From NCBI RefSeq assembly GCF_032594915.1, contig NZ_CP118733.1, positions 186,001 to 250,000 on the forward strand: a stretch of DNA of 64,000 nucleotides. The letters run 5' to 3'. This stretch comes from Streptococcus sp. 29896 (lineage in GTDB: Bacteria; Bacillota; Bacilli; Lactobacillales; Streptococcaceae). Under the pieces are notes generated by a model. It saw only the letters and a program-made list of their open reading frames with translations, was not told where the DNA came from and ran no database searches. Position numbers and translations under genes: made by a program. The first letter of the stretch is position 1. Each line of letters begins with the position of its first letter. This document shows, piece after piece, positions 8,233 to 18,263 of this stretch.

Positions 8233-8249
8233 GTTACAATACCGTTACA
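8233..8249 (-). promoter_or_regulatory. Candidate WalR/VicR box upstream of the GH20 surface gene
   Basis: On the minus strand this reads TGTAAC-GGTAT-TGTAAC, a perfect fit to TGTWAH-N5-TGTWAH. It ends 14 bases before the -35 hexamer of the downstream promoter. Confidence 0.55.
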
Positions 8250-8263
8250 AAACAATTATTTAC

Positions 8264-8292
8264 TTGTAAAAAGAAACAAAAAGCACTACAAT
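8264..8292 (+). promoter_or_regulatory. Promoter of the GH20 surface-protein gene
   Basis: TTGTAA (8264-8269) and TACAAT (8287-8292) are 17 bases apart. The -10 region overlaps a small palindrome TACAA-TTG-TTGTA that could bind a regulator. Confidence 0.6.
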
Positions 8293-8382
8293 TGTTGTAA
8301 TAATATGTCAACATAACAAAAGCTGGGCGTGAGAAGGGAGGAGAAAGAATTTCGCTTGGCAACAAATTTTATGGAGGAAAGT

Positions 8383-11300
8383 ATGAAACACATCAAAAAA
8401 GAAAAGTTTTCAATTCGGAAATTTTCCGTCGGCGTCGCATCTGTATTAGTCGGAACAGCAATCTTTTCGGGTCAGACCATTCATGCCAATACAGCAAGTG
8501 AGGCTGGTCTAACAAGTGATGAACCGACTGCTGCTATCCATGAAGTGGCTGTGGAAGAGCCAACTCTAGAGACGGCGGTGGACTTACGAGAAGGAACTAT
8601 TGAAGAAACTGATCTGGTCTCTCCAGTTTCGGAGGACCTTGCTGAAGATACAGCTGTAACAGAAACTGTCAGCCCTGCTCCTCTTGCTTTGACGAATGTA
8701 GCAGAAGTCAGTGATGAAGGAGTCGGAGAATCGAGAGAAGCTAGTCCAAATCCAGAAAGGGCTTCGCTGAAACCAGTTGATTTGGCACTCAACAAGCAAG
8801 CAGAAGAATTAACTGAAGCCCAGGAAAAAGTGGCTCTGAAAAAAGTGATCTCAATTGATGCAGGTCGGAAATATTTTTCTTTGAATCAGTTGAAAGAACT
8901 GGTCGACTTAGCAGCAGCAAATTCCTATACCGACTTGCATGTGTTGCTTGGGAATGATGGATTGCGCTTCCTTTTGGATGATATGACCATTCAGGTTGGT
9001 GAAAGACGGTATGAAAGTGATGATGTGAAGACTGCCATGCAAAAAGGGACAGACCTCTATTACCGAGACCCAAATGGCAATCACTTGACCCAATCAGAAA
9101 TGGATCAATTGTTGGACTATGCCAAATCCAAGAAAATTGGGATCATCCCATCGATTAACAGTCCCGGCCATATGGATGCAATCCTGGATGGTATGGTTGA
9201 ACTGGGCATTCAAAATCCAAAATTTAGCTTCCGATTTAACGAGTCTAAACGAACCGTTGATTTGGACAATGTAGAGGCGATTGAATTTACGAAGGCCTTG
9301 ATTGACAAATATGCAGCCTATTTTGCCAAGAAAGTAGATATTTTCAATATCGGTTTGGATGAATATGCCAACGATATTACAGGAAACTATGGCTATGGAT
9401 GGAATGTCCTGCAATACCGCCTCAACAAGTATGATAAATTCGTAACCTATGCCAACGACCTTGCACGCATTGTGAAAAACCACGGTATGCGGCCAATGGC
9501 ATTCAATGACGGTATCTATTTCAATAACAACACCAGTAAAGGAACATTTGATACGGATATTATCGTTTCTTACTGGACAGCGGGTTGGAATGGCTTCAAT
9601 GTTGCATCCTCCAAATTCATCTCTGACAAGGGGCATGCCATCTTAAACACAAATGATGCTTGGTACTATGTTATCGGGCGTGACCATGGCAGCAAGGACT
9701 ACTATAACCTGGATCAAGGATTGAGAGGCGTGTCCAATACCCCACTGGACCGAGTTGCCAAAAATGATGGGCATAACATTCCAATCGTGGGTAGTATGGT
9801 AGCTGTTTGGGCAGATATTCCACGCTTGACCTATCGCAAAGAATTAGTCGAAGAGTTAGTAACCGCCCTGAAGAATCAAAACAAAGCATTCTTCCGTGCA
9901 GATTATACCGAACTGGATCAGGTCTATGCTCAATTACCAGAAGACCTTGCTCTTTACACTGAAGAAAGTCGCCAAGAACTTCTGTCTGTCATCAATGGCA
10001 TTGACTGGTTTGCAAGTTTAGAAAACCAAGACCAAATCCAACAGTATGTTCAGGCATTGAGAGAAGCGCGTGCGAAATTGCGCCGCTTAGATGGTAGTGC
10101 AGATGCACCAGAGAATCCATCTGATTCAGCTTCAACTGACCCAGATAGTGCCGATTTACCGCAAGATCAGGCGCCAGGAACAACTGAAGCAGAAAGCCCA
10201 GAAATTGCCTTGACGGAAGCCCAACAAAAAGTTGCTAAGATGAAGGTTATCTCCATCGATGCTGGTCGGAAGTATTTCTCCTTGCAACAACTGAAAGAGT
10301 TGGTTGATTTGGCAAGTGAACATTCCTACACTGGCCTACACGTCTTGCTTGGTAATGATGGTCTTCGCTTCCTCTTGGACGATATGGAAATTCGTGTGGG
10401 AGACCGTACCTATAGTAGCGACGATGTGAAACGTGCCATGCAAAATGGTACCAATGCCTACTACAATGATCCAAATGGCAATCATTTGACCCAGGACGAG
10501 ATGGATCAATTGCTAGACTATGCAGCTTCTAAGAAGATTGATATTATTCCAGCGATTAACAGTCCAGGCCACATGGATGCGATTTTGGATGGGATGGTAG
10601 AATTGGGCATTCGTGATCCGAAATTCCGCTTTGGCTTCCGTCAATCCAAGCGGACGGTCAATTTGGAAAACGAAGAAGCAGTTGCCTTCACCAAGGCGCT
10701 GATTGAAAAATATGCTAACTATTTCGCCAATAAGGTAGCTGTCTTCAATATCGGTCTGGATGAATACGCCAACGATGTAACCGATCAATATGGCTATGGT
10801 TGGAATGTCCTGCAAAACCGTCTCAACCAGTACAATAAATTTGTTGATTATGCCAACCAGTTGGCAGGTATTGTGAAAGCAAATAACATGAGACCGATGG
10901 CCTTTAATGATGGTATCTATTTCAACAATAACACAGAAGGCGGTACATTTGATACAGATATTATCGTGTCTTATTGGACAGCTGGTTGGAATGGATTCAA
11001 TGTTGCATCGTCCAAGTTTATTGCGGAAAAGGGACATGAGATTTTGAATACCAATGATGCTTGGTACTATGTGTTGGGCCGTGACCATGGTAGCAGCCAG
11101 TACTATAATTTGGACCAAGGTTTGAACGGTGTCCGGACAACGCCGATCGATGTCGTAGCGAAAAATGAAGGTCAAAAAATTCCTTCCATTGGTAGTATGG
11201 TAGCCATTTGGGCAGACCAGCCACGTGCAACCTACCGCAAGGAATTAGTAACAGAACTGATTACTGCACTTAAAAACCAAAATAGAGAGCATTTCAAAGC

Positions 11301-12933
11301 GAACTATTCAGAATTGGATCAGCTAGTGGATTCTGTTTTGATTCGTTATGATGACTTCAAGGAAGAAAGCAAGCAAGAATTTGAACGTGTATTAGAAGGG
11401 ATCAATTGGTTCCATCATCTTGATGAACAAGATCAAGTAGATGCTTACCTTTCGGCAGTTCGATCAGCTATTGATAACTTGGAGTTGAAGAAACCTTCAG
11501 GCGATAATCAAGGGGAGCAACAACCGGATACAAGCAATCAGGAAAATAGGCCATCTAACTTTATCCATACGGGTTCTGGAGCACCTGCTTCTGAACTAGG
11601 ACAAGATGCAGACCTCTATATCGATACACAAACAGGAGACCTTTACTCTAAGGTCAATGGATCTTGGACACTTTTATCCAATCTCCGCGGACCAAAAGGT
11701 GAACCTGGCGAGCGCGGCGAACAAGGTCCAGCGGGTCCACAAGGCGAGCGTGGTGAACAAGGTCCAGCCGGCCCACAAGGCGAGCGTGGTGAACAAGGCC
11801 CAGCGGGTCCACAAGGCGAGCGTGGTGAACAAGGTCCAGCGGGTCCACAAGGCGAGCGTGGTGAACAAGGTCCAGCGGGTCCACAAGGCGAGCGCGGTGA
11901 ACAAGGTCCAGCAGGTTCACAAGGCGAGCGTGGTGAACAAGGTCCAGCGGGGCCACAAGGTGAACGTGGTGAACAAGGTCCAGCGGGTCCACAAGGCGAG
12001 CGCGGCGAACAAGGTCCAGCGGGTCCACAAGGCGAGCGTGGTGAACAAGGTCCAGCGGGTCCACAAGGCGAGCGTGGTGAACAAGGTCCAGCGGGTCCAC
12101 AAGGCGAGCGTGGTGAACAAGGTCCAGCGGGTCCACAAGGCGACCGCGGTGAACAAGGTCCAGCGGGTCCACAAGGCGACCGCGGTGAACAAGGTCCAGC
12201 GGGTCCACAAGGCGACCGCGGTGAACAAGGTCCAGCGGGTCCACAAGGCGAGCGCGGCGAACAAGGTCCAGCGGGTCCACAAGGCGAGCGTGGTGAACAA
12301 GGTCCAGCGGGTCCACAAGGCGAGCGTGGTGAACAAGGCCCAGCGGGTCCACAAGGCGAGCGCGGCGAACAAGGTCCAGCCGGTCCCCAAGGCGAGCGCG
12401 GCGAACAAGGTCCAGCCGGTCCCCAAGGCGAGCGTGGTGAACAAGGCCCAGCGGGTCCACAAGGCGAGCGTGGTGAACAAGGCCCAGCGGGTCCACAAGG
12501 TGAACGTGGTGAACAAGGCCCAGCCGGTCCAGTTGTTCAACCTCTTCCAAATCCAGTAGATGAGACGCCCCTTCATACAGCAAAAGGAGAACCTGCCTAT
12601 GCACCAGAGCTACCAGCCTTTGAAGGAGGCATTAGCCTTAATGAAAATCTGACCCATCATTTGCCAGCCTTTGAAGGAGGTATTAGCTTAAATGAAAACC
12701 TGACACACAGCCTACCTTCCTTGCGGCTTTCAGATAGTGGACAACTAACGGATAAGAAACTATCTAGTTCCCCTGTTCCAACTGCAAAACCTGTGGAAAA
12801 AGTAGAGTCAACAAGCAAGACTCTTCCAGCAACAGGTCTGAAAGACTCAAGTGCCCTAGCCCTCTTAGGAACCCTAGGCTTGCTCTCAGGTTTGGGTATG
12901 GTAGCTAGAAAAAGAAAAGATACTTCCTGCTAG
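8383..12933 (+). CDS. Cell-wall-anchored double GH20 beta-N-acetylhexosaminidase with collagen-like stalk
   Basis: The start at 8383 follows GGAGG by 5 bases and gives 1516 residues. A YSIRK-type signal ([13 protein letters not shown]) targets the protein to the septal Sec pathway. Two homologous GH20 domains begin near residues 151 and 617. Each has the catalytic Asp-Glu pair in [10 protein letters not shown] (Asp326/Glu327 and Asp793/Glu794), as in StrH-type exo-hexosaminidases that trim GlcNAc from host glycans. Residues near 1109-1383 are a Gly-X-Y collagen-like tract of 23 twelve-residue units. Two copies of a 17-residue repeat follow. The sortase motif LPATG is at 1481, then a hydrophobic segment and basic tail. 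The combination of GH20 pair and collagen stalk is unusual. Confidence 0.93.
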   Translation: MKHIKKEKFSIRKFSVGVASVLVGTAIFSGQTIHANTASEAGLTSDEPTAAIHEVAVEEPTLETAVDLREGTIEETDLVSPVSEDLAEDTAVTETVSPAPLALTNVAEVSDEGVGESREASPNPERASLKPVDLALNKQAEELTEAQEKVALKKVISIDAGRKYFSLNQLKELVDLAAANSYTDLHVLLGNDGLRFLLDDMTIQVGERRYESDDVKTAMQKGTDLYYRDPNGNHLTQSEMDQLLDYAKSKKIGIIPSINSPGHMDAILDGMVELGIQNPKFSFRFNESKRTVDLDNVEAIEFTKALIDKYAAYFAKKVDIFNIGLDEYANDITGNYGYGWNVLQYRLNKYDKFVTYANDLARIVKNHGMRPMAFNDGIYFNNNTSKGTFDTDIIVSYWTAGWNGFNVASSKFISDKGHAILNTNDAWYYVIGRDHGSKDYYNLDQGLRGVSNTPLDRVAKNDGHNIPIVGSMVAVWADIPRLTYRKELVEELVTALKNQNKAFFRADYTELDQVYAQLPEDLALYTEESRQELLSVINGIDWFASLENQDQIQQYVQALREARAKLRRLDGSADAPENPSDSASTDPDSADLPQDQAPGTTEAESPEIALTEAQQKVAKMKVISIDAGRKYFSLQQLKELVDLASEHSYTGLHVLLGNDGLRFLLDDMEIRVGDRTYSSDDVKRAMQNGTNAYYNDPNGNHLTQDEMDQLLDYAASKKIDIIPAINSPGHMDAILDGMVELGIRDPKFRFGFRQSKRTVNLENEEAVAFTKALIEKYANYFANKVAVFNIGLDEYANDVTDQYGYGWNVLQNRLNQYNKFVDYANQLAGIVKANNMRPMAFNDGIYFNNNTEGGTFDTDIIVSYWTAGWNGFNVASSKFIAEKGHEILNTNDAWYYVLGRDHGSSQYYNLDQGLNGVRTTPIDVVAKNEGQKIPSIGSMVAIWADQPRATYRKELVTELITALKNQNREHFKANYSELDQLVDSVLIRYDDFKEESKQEFERVLEGINWFHHLDEQDQVDAYLSAVRSAIDNLELKKPSGDNQGEQQPDTSNQENRPSNFIHTGSGAPASELGQDADLYIDTQTGDLYSKVNGSWTLLSNLRGPKGEPGERGEQGPAGPQGERGEQGPAGPQGERGEQGPAGPQGERGEQGPAGPQGERGEQGPAGPQGERGEQGPAGSQGERGEQGPAGPQGERGEQGPAGPQGERGEQGPAGPQGERGEQGPAGPQGERGEQGPAGPQGERGEQGPAGPQGDRGEQGPAGPQGDRGEQGPAGPQGDRGEQGPAGPQGERGEQGPAGPQGERGEQGPAGPQGERGEQGPAGPQGERGEQGPAGPQGERGEQGPAGPQGERGEQGPAGPQGERGEQGPAGPQGERGEQGPAGPVVQPLPNPVDETPLHTAKGEPAYAPELPAFEGGISLNENLTHHLPAFEGGISLNENLTHSLPSLRLSDSGQLTDKKLSSSPVPTAKPVEKVESTSKTLPATGLKDSSALALLGTLGLLSGLGMVARKRKDTSC
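11707..12531 (+). repeat. 23 tandem 36-bp collagen-like repeats
   Basis: Units encode [12 protein letters not shown] with few changes (three units have Asp for Glu, one has Ser for Pro). The last unit lacks its final residue. Nucleotide identity between units is very high, including synonymous sites, which indicates recent expansion or homogenisation. Confidence 0.95.
12610..12711 (+). repeat. Two tandem 51-bp repeats before the LPXTG motif
   Basis: Each unit encodes 17 residues containing [16 protein letters not shown], with several synonymous differences between the two. They lie between the collagen-like stalk and the wall-spanning region. Confidence 0.85.
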
Positions 12934-12981
12934 GAAATTGACTGGCGGACTAGATAATTCGTCAGATAATATTTCAAAAAA

Positions 12982-13009
12982 GGAACAGGCGGGGGGGCCT
13001 GTTCCTTTG
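12982..13009 (+). terminator. Rho-independent terminator after the GH20 surface gene
   Basis: GGAACAGG (12982-12989) pairs with CCTGTTCC (12998-13005) around a G-rich loop and is followed by TTT. Confidence 0.75.
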
Positions 13010-13125
13010 ATTTGTGTCAGATATGCTTACTTATCGAGGAGTCTGGGGAAGTTGGATTCAGCTTTGTTTAAGCTGGCTCGCTTATACTGACTATATCCTA
13101 ACATTTTCTTTTTCATTCTCTCCTA

Positions 13126-13156
13126 AAACAAGCCCTGATTGCATCAGGGCTTGTTT
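13126..13156. terminator. Bidirectional terminator
   Basis: AAACAAGCCCTGAT (13126-13139) pairs with ATCAGGGCTTGTTT (13143-13156) around a 3-base loop, with T-rich tracts on both sides. It ends the converging DUF1801 gene. Confidence 0.85.
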
Positions 13157-13181
13157 TGTTATATAGTGCTAGGTCAAACGC

Positions 13182-13544
13182 CTATCTCCAGAACTTTTCA
13201 TAGCCCTTCTTATCTTCCATGTTAAAGGCGATGATATTGCGGAGTAGGTCCCAGTTGACTTCTTGGTCTTCCTTAATTTTGAAGAGGTTGGAAGTTGCAT
13301 CGTAGCCGGCTTCCTTGATGTCCTTGGCAAAGGTCTCCATAGTAACCGTTTCGGGTGCAATGGAAATATGGGCCTTGGCAGCAGAGAAGCCGATGATAAA
13401 GGTCCCGTCCATGATAAACATGGGCTGGTTCCACTTGATTTCAGTTGTCAGACTTGGAAATTCCTGCTGAATCTGATTGAAAATGCCTTCCAGTTTGTCC
13501 TTCAAGACAGGGTTTTTAACCTTGTTCAAAAATTCTTGGAGCAT
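13182..13544 (-). CDS. DUF1801 / YdhG-like frataxin-fold protein
   Basis: This 120-residue protein matches the size and motif order of the DUF1801 family (EIKWNQPMF, GFSAAKAHISIAP). Family members adopt a frataxin-like fold, and the Bacillus YdhG/Fra protein is proposed to deliver iron for Fe-S and heme assembly. No signal peptide or membrane segment is seen. It stands alone between two terminators. The family call is firm; the iron role is by analogy only. Confidence 0.8.
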   Translation of the reverse strand: MLQEFLNKVKNPVLKDKLEGIFNQIQQEFPSLTTEIKWNQPMFIMDGTFIIGFSAAKAHISIAPETVTMETFAKDIKEAGYDATSNLFKIKEDQEVNWDLLRNIIAFNMEDKKGYEKFWR

Positions 13545-13608
13545 GGGAGTCTTCTTTCTTTTTTATTTCATTCTATCATAAAAGAGGAGTTGCCTCCTCT
13601 TTTCTTGA

Positions 13609-15234
13609 TTATTTCACCAAAATCGCCAGTGCCTGATAAGGCTTGAGGGTGATTTTCTTACCTAACGTGCTGTCAGGGTAGTTGCTGATGAGGACTTGGC
13701 CGTGGGCGTAGTCGTCTGCCAGGTCTAGTTCAACTTCTTCTGCGAAGAAATTGTTGAGGACCAGTAGTTTCTCGCCGTTCAGCAAGCGTTCAAAGGCATA
13801 GACTTTCTGGCTGTCCTTGTAGGCGGCCTTGTAGTCCCCTTCTGAAATGAGAGGGAGCTCTTTCCGTAGGCGGATGAGTTCTTGGTAGAAGGTAAAGATT
13901 GGGCCTGTTTTTTCCTGCTCAACGTTAATCGTTTGGTAGGATTTGCCAGCCTTCAGCCAAGGAGTGCCTGTTGAGAAGCCTGCATTGTCAGAAGCGTCCC
14001 ATTGCATCGGGGTGCGGGAATTGTCACGGGACTTGGTCTGGATAATCTTGAAGGCCTGCTCAGGTGTGTGCCCCTGGTCCAAGAGCATCTGGTAGGCATT
14101 GATAGACTCCACATCCACGTAGTCGTCCATGCTGTCATAGTCGGGGTCAATCATACCGATTTCTTCGCCCATGTAGATGTAAGGCGTACCGCGTGACAGG
14201 TGGATAGAGGCAGCCAGCATAGTTGCTCCTTCCTTGCGGAAATTCTCCACATCAACAAAGCGGTTGAGGGCACGAGGCTGGTCGTGGTTGTTGTAAAATA
14301 GAGCATTCCAGCCATTTCCGACTGACATCTCCTCGCCCCAAGTGTGAAAGAGGCGTTTGAGTTCCTCAAAGTCAAAGTCCATAATGGTCCATTTTTGACC
14401 GTCCTTGTAGTCCACTTTCAAGTGGTGGAAGTTGAAGGCCATGGACAACTCTTCCCGCTCAGGAGCCGTGTAGAGAATGCAGTTTTCAATGGTCGTGGCA
14501 GACATTTCCCCAACGGTCATGAAGCCTTTTTCTGCTCCAAAAGTGGCGTTGTTCATCATCTTGAGATAGTCGTGGGTGATCGGGCGGTCGGTGTAGGCAG
14601 GCTTGCCGTCGTTGATTGGGCAATCTTCTAGGACTTCATCCTTACCAATCAGGTTGATAACGTCGAAGCGGAAGCCTTTGACGCCCTTGTCTTTCCAGAA
14701 GTTGACCACCTTGAAGAGTTCGTCCCGAACATGTGGATTTCGCCAGTTGAGGTCTGCTTGGGTCACATCAAAGAGATGAAGATAATATTTCCCGGTATCG
14801 CCAAAGGGTGCCCAGGCATTGCCACCAAACTTGGAAACCCAGTCAGTTGGCTGGTCACGCAGGATAAAGAAATCTTGGTAGTATTTATCGCCAGCTAGGG
14901 CCTTCTGGAACCATTCGTGGTCTGTCGAGCAGTGGTTGAGAACCATGTCCAACATAAATTCGATACCTAATTCTTTACCGACAGCCACCATTTCTTCAAA
15001 GTCAGCCATGGTACCAAAATCAGGATTGACGGCTGTATAGTCTGAAATGTCATAGCCGTTGTCCCGTTGCGGACTTGGGTAGAAGGGATTGAGCCAAATC
15101 ATGTCAATCCCTAGCTCCTTCAGATAAGGTAGTTTTTCAATAATTCCACGCAGGTCGCCGACACCGTTTCCAGTCGTGTCCTTGTAAGATTTGGGGTAGA
15201 TTTGATAGACAACTTTTCGCTTGTCAATTGTCAT
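13609..15234 (-). CDS. treC: Trehalose-6-phosphate hydrolase (GH13)
   Basis: The product of 541 residues has the length of TreC/TreA enzymes, which split trehalose-6-phosphate into glucose and glucose-6-phosphate in the cytoplasm. The (beta/alpha)8 barrel shows DMVLNHCSTDHEWF, GFRFDVINLI (catalytic Asp), GEMSATT (acid/base Glu) and NNHDQPR. The start at 15234 is chosen from the MTIDKRKVVYQ homology start; only a weak AGAAAG lies upstream. It follows treB by 83 bases on the same strand, and treR faces them. The gene itself is intact although its transporter partner is frameshifted. Confidence 0.93.
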   Translation of the reverse strand: MTIDKRKVVYQIYPKSYKDTTGNGVGDLRGIIEKLPYLKELGIDMIWLNPFYPSPQRDNGYDISDYTAVNPDFGTMADFEEMVAVGKELGIEFMLDMVLNHCSTDHEWFQKALAGDKYYQDFFILRDQPTDWVSKFGGNAWAPFGDTGKYYLHLFDVTQADLNWRNPHVRDELFKVVNFWKDKGVKGFRFDVINLIGKDEVLEDCPINDGKPAYTDRPITHDYLKMMNNATFGAEKGFMTVGEMSATTIENCILYTAPEREELSMAFNFHHLKVDYKDGQKWTIMDFDFEELKRLFHTWGEEMSVGNGWNALFYNNHDQPRALNRFVDVENFRKEGATMLAASIHLSRGTPYIYMGEEIGMIDPDYDSMDDYVDVESINAYQMLLDQGHTPEQAFKIIQTKSRDNSRTPMQWDASDNAGFSTGTPWLKAGKSYQTINVEQEKTGPIFTFYQELIRLRKELPLISEGDYKAAYKDSQKVYAFERLLNGEKLLVLNNFFAEEVELDLADDYAHGQVLISNYPDSTLGKKITLKPYQALAILVK

Positions 15235-15317
15235 GATTGTCTCGCTTTCTAATCGATTACGGTTGGGGGAAAAACAATCATAGGAGGGACAGAAAACCTG
15301 CACCTCCTGAGGATTGA

Positions 15318-17298
15318 TTAAAGCTTGCTTGCAGTTAGGAGTTTTTGTCCATTTTCAACTGCAGCTGGCAATTGTTCCAGGATCTCCACGGAGAAGTCAG
15401 CCTGGTTGGTTACGATAATTGGAGTCTCGGTCACCAATCCAGCTTCTTGAATGGTTGGAATGTCAAAGCTGATCAATTTGTCACCAGCTTTGATGTTGTC
15501 GCCTTGTTTGACGTGGGCTTCAAATCCCTTGCCTTCGAGGCTAACAGTATCCATACCAATATGGATTAAGAGTTCTAAGCCTTGGGCGGTTGTAATCCCA
15601 ATAGCATGTTTTGTTGGGAAGAGCACAGAGACTGTTCCGTCAACTGGCGCTGTTAAGAGGCCATGGCTTGGTTCGATGACTAAACCTGTACCCATGACAC
15701 CAGAAGAGAAGACAGGGTCAGTCGCTTGTGACAATTCTTTGGCTTGTCCAGTTAGTGGACTTACCAATTCAATTTTTGCTCCTGATGAAACGGTTGGAGT
15801 CACGCTTTTTACTTCTTCAGGAGCCTCATCCTTTTTTGCAAACAAGCCTGCACGCTTGAATACAAAGGTCAATACCATTGGTACAGCAATTGCGACAAGC
15901 ATAGTGATGGCAAATGCTCCCCAGTATTCTGCCTTGATAGACAAGATGCCTGGAAGACCACCAATACCGATAGAAGCGGCTTGGATGTTAAAGGTTACAG
16001 AGAGCAAACCAGCGATGCTTGAGCCGACCATAGCTGCTACGAATGGATAGATGTATTTAACGTTGACACCGAAGAGGGCTGGCTCTGTGATACCAAGGTA
16101 GGCAGAGATAGTTGCTGGAAGCGAAATCTGTGCCTCTTTTTCATTTTTACGGTTCATGATGAAGTAGGCAAATACTGCTGAACCTTGAGCGATGTTTGAA
16201 AGTGCGATCATTGGCCAGAGACCAGTACCACCAGTATCGGCAATTAATTGAGTATCGATCGCGTTTGTCATGTGGTGAAGACCAGTGATAACGAATGGCG
16301 CATAGAGGGCACCAAAAATGGCACCGAAGAGCCACTTAACAGGACCTGTCAAACCTGCCAATACAATTGTTGACAACCATTGACCGATTGTCCAACCGAT
16401 AGGACCAAGGACAGTGTGAGCCAAGATAAGGGCTGGTAGAAGTGATAGGAATGGTACAAAGATCATTGAGATCACTTCAGGGATGACTTTGCGCCAGAAG
16501 ATTTCCAAGTAAGAGAGGGCTAAACCTGCCAAGAGGGCTGGGATAACTTGGGCTTGGTAACCGATGCGAGCGATTGAGAAGAAACCGAAGTTCCATGACC
16601 AGTCGCTAGCAATGGTTGCAGCATCTGTACTTGGTACAGCGTAGGCGTTGAGCAATTGTGGGGATACCAAACAGATACCAAGGACGATACCGAGAATCTG
16701 TGATGTACCCATTTTACGAGATACAGACCAAGTGATACCTACTGGTAGGTAGTGGAAGATGGCTTCACCTGGCAACCAGAGGAAGTGGTTGACACCATTC
16801 CAGAATGGTGATACTTGAACGATGGTATTCCAGACTGGCTTGCCACTTGCGTCAAAGAGGAGCTCTCCATCTTGCATTGCTTGACCAAGTGCTTGGAATT
16901 GTACGCCTTCCAAAACATTTCGGAAACCGAGGATCAAACCGCCGACGATAAGGGCTGGAATGATTGGTGTGAAGATTTCCGCCAACATAGTCATGACACG
17001 TTGGATGGCATTCTGGTTGCTCTTAGCTGCTGACTTGGCAGCTTCTTTTGATACGCCTTCAATACCAGATACGGCTGTGAAGTCGTTGTAGAAGATTGGT
17101 ACATCGTTACCGATGATAACTTGGAACTGACCAGCATTGGTAAAGGTTCCTTTTACTGCAGGAATGTCTTCAATAACCTTGATTCTCATCCGCCAAGACG
17201 AAGCGCATGCGTGTTGCACAGTGCGTTACGGCTGTGACGTTTTCCTTGCCGCCAATAGCGTCCAAAAGGACTTTGGCGTCTTTTTCAAATTTTCCCAT
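15318..17298 (-). pseudogene. treB: Trehalose PTS transporter EIIBCA, frameshifted in the EIIB domain
   Basis: The authentic start is the ATG at 17298, preceded by AAGGAAAATAT. It encodes MGKFEKDAKVLLDAIGGKEN and the phospho-acceptor Cys27 in THCATRMRFVL. After Ala36-Asp37-Glu38 this frame reads Asn-Gln-Gly-Tyr and stops at 17170-17172. The rest of the protein (IKVIEDIPAVKGTF onward) continues in another frame to 15318. It includes the EIIC membrane domain and the C-terminal EIIA domain with LLIHIGMD. Restoring one frame needs 2 mod 3 extra bases at the junction, for example reversal of an 8- or 11-base deletion. More than 600 downstream codons remain open, so the lesion is recent or an assembly error. 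Translation from the downstream frame alone would lack Cys27 and could not phosphorylate trehalose. Confidence 0.85.
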
Positions 17299-17350
17299 AT
17301 ATTTTCCTTCCCCGACAGTTTTTCACTGTCCCTCCTATATTTTTTAAGAA

Positions 17351-17370
17351 AAATTTGTACGGACAAATTT
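17351..17370. promoter_or_regulatory. Candidate TreR operator
   Basis: AAATTTGT-ACGG-ACAAATTT is a perfect 8-bp inverted repeat in the gap between treB and treR. It contains the TTGT-N4-ACAA core of GntR-type TreR operators. Confidence 0.7.
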
Positions 17371-17416
17371 AGCTTGAGGTTATTGTATCCGATTTCATAA
17401 TTTTTTGCAAGTATTT

Positions 17417-17446
17417 TTGCAAAAAAAATTTTAAATTTGTTATAAT
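17417..17446 (+). promoter_or_regulatory. Probable treR promoter
   Basis: TTGCAA (17417-17422) and TATAAT (17441-17446) are 18 bases apart, 46 bases before the treR start. Confidence 0.55.
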
Positions 17447-17491
17447 ATGGGATAGGTTATTTGTTAAGAATGCGACAACGAAGAGGAAAAT

Positions 17492-18205
17492 ATGAAAAAA
17501 TACCAAGAAATTTTTAACGATATTAAAGACAAGATTTTGAGTGATTACTACAGTGCAGGAACTTCCTTGCCAACAGAAAAGGACCTGCAGGAGCTCTATG
17601 GGGTCAGTCGTGACACGGTTCGTAAGGCATTGGCGATTTTGACCGAACGGGGCATGATTCAAAAGGTTCAAGGGAGAGGTTCGCTGGTCTTGAAGCAAGA
17701 ACTCTTGAATTTTCCAGTCTCTGGTTTGACTTCTTATCAGGAGTTGACCCAATCCTTACAACTACAAAGTCAAACGAATGTAGTGGAGTTGGACGTGGTC
17801 TCAGTTTCAACTAGTTTGTCAAAACTAACAGGCTTTGAGGCTTACAGCAAGGTATGGAAGATTGTCCGTACAAGATCTATCGATGGGAAGGTTTCAGTAA
17901 TCGATACGGACTACCTTGCCCATGACTTGGTTCCCCATATGACCAGAGAGATTGCTAGTCAGTCTATCTATGATTATTTGGAAAATAAACTTGGCCTGGA
18001 TATTTCTTTTGCCCAAAAAGAGATTACAATTGAACCAACCAACCGAGAGGAAAAGGCCCTACTTCAGAGCCAGGATGACTATCTGGTCTTGATCAAATCC
18101 CGAGTCTTTTTAGGGGATACCCGTCAGTTCCAATATACTGAGAGCAAGCATAAGATTGACAAGTTCCGTTTCGTGGATTTTGCCCGCCGCAAGCATTCTC
18201 TCTAA
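17492..18205 (+). CDS. treR: GntR-family trehalose operon repressor
   Basis: This 237-residue regulator has an N-terminal winged helix (LPTEKDLQELYGVSRDTVRKALAIL, split about residues 28-55) and a C-terminal UTRA effector domain. TreR proteins bind trehalose-6-phosphate and release their operator. Divergence from treB-treC and the palindrome at 17351-17370 support this assignment over other GntR/UTRA regulators. An unimpaired repressor beside a broken transporter fits recent loss. Confidence 0.9.
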   Translation: MKKYQEIFNDIKDKILSDYYSAGTSLPTEKDLQELYGVSRDTVRKALAILTERGMIQKVQGRGSLVLKQELLNFPVSGLTSYQELTQSLQLQSQTNVVELDVVSVSTSLSKLTGFEAYSKVWKIVRTRSIDGKVSVIDTDYLAHDLVPHMTREIASQSIYDYLENKLGLDISFAQKEITIEPTNREEKALLQSQDDYLVLIKSRVFLGDTRQFQYTESKHKIDKFRFVDFARRKHSL

Positions 18206-18217
18206 GACTGTCAATCG

Positions 18218-18246
18218 TTGAATCTCTCCTTATTTTAAGGTATAAT
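18218..18246 (+). promoter_or_regulatory. Promoter of the zapA-cvpA operon
   Basis: TTGAAT (18218-18223) and TATAAT (18241-18246) are 17 bases apart; the zapA start follows 17 bases later after GAGGTG. Confidence 0.75.
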
Positions 18247-18263
18247 GATAGATGAGGTGAACT

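Noticed and set aside
8329-8382. Upstream start for the GH20 surface protein
   Set aside because: It would place charged residues before the YSIRK signal; the ATG at 8383 has GGAGG at ideal spacing.
11707-12531. CRISPR array
   Set aside because: Repeats are contiguous with no spacers, and the same holds for 52328-52951; no cas genes are present.
11606-12604. Long open frames of about 316 codons on both strands across the collagen-like repeats
   Set aside because: The 36-bp unit is a multiple of three, so frames without stops stay open through all copies. Only the frame continuous with the GH20 domains and LPATG is meaningful.
15235-15303. Upstream start for TreC
   Set aside because: The added residues do not fit the GH13 family start and have no ribosome binding site.
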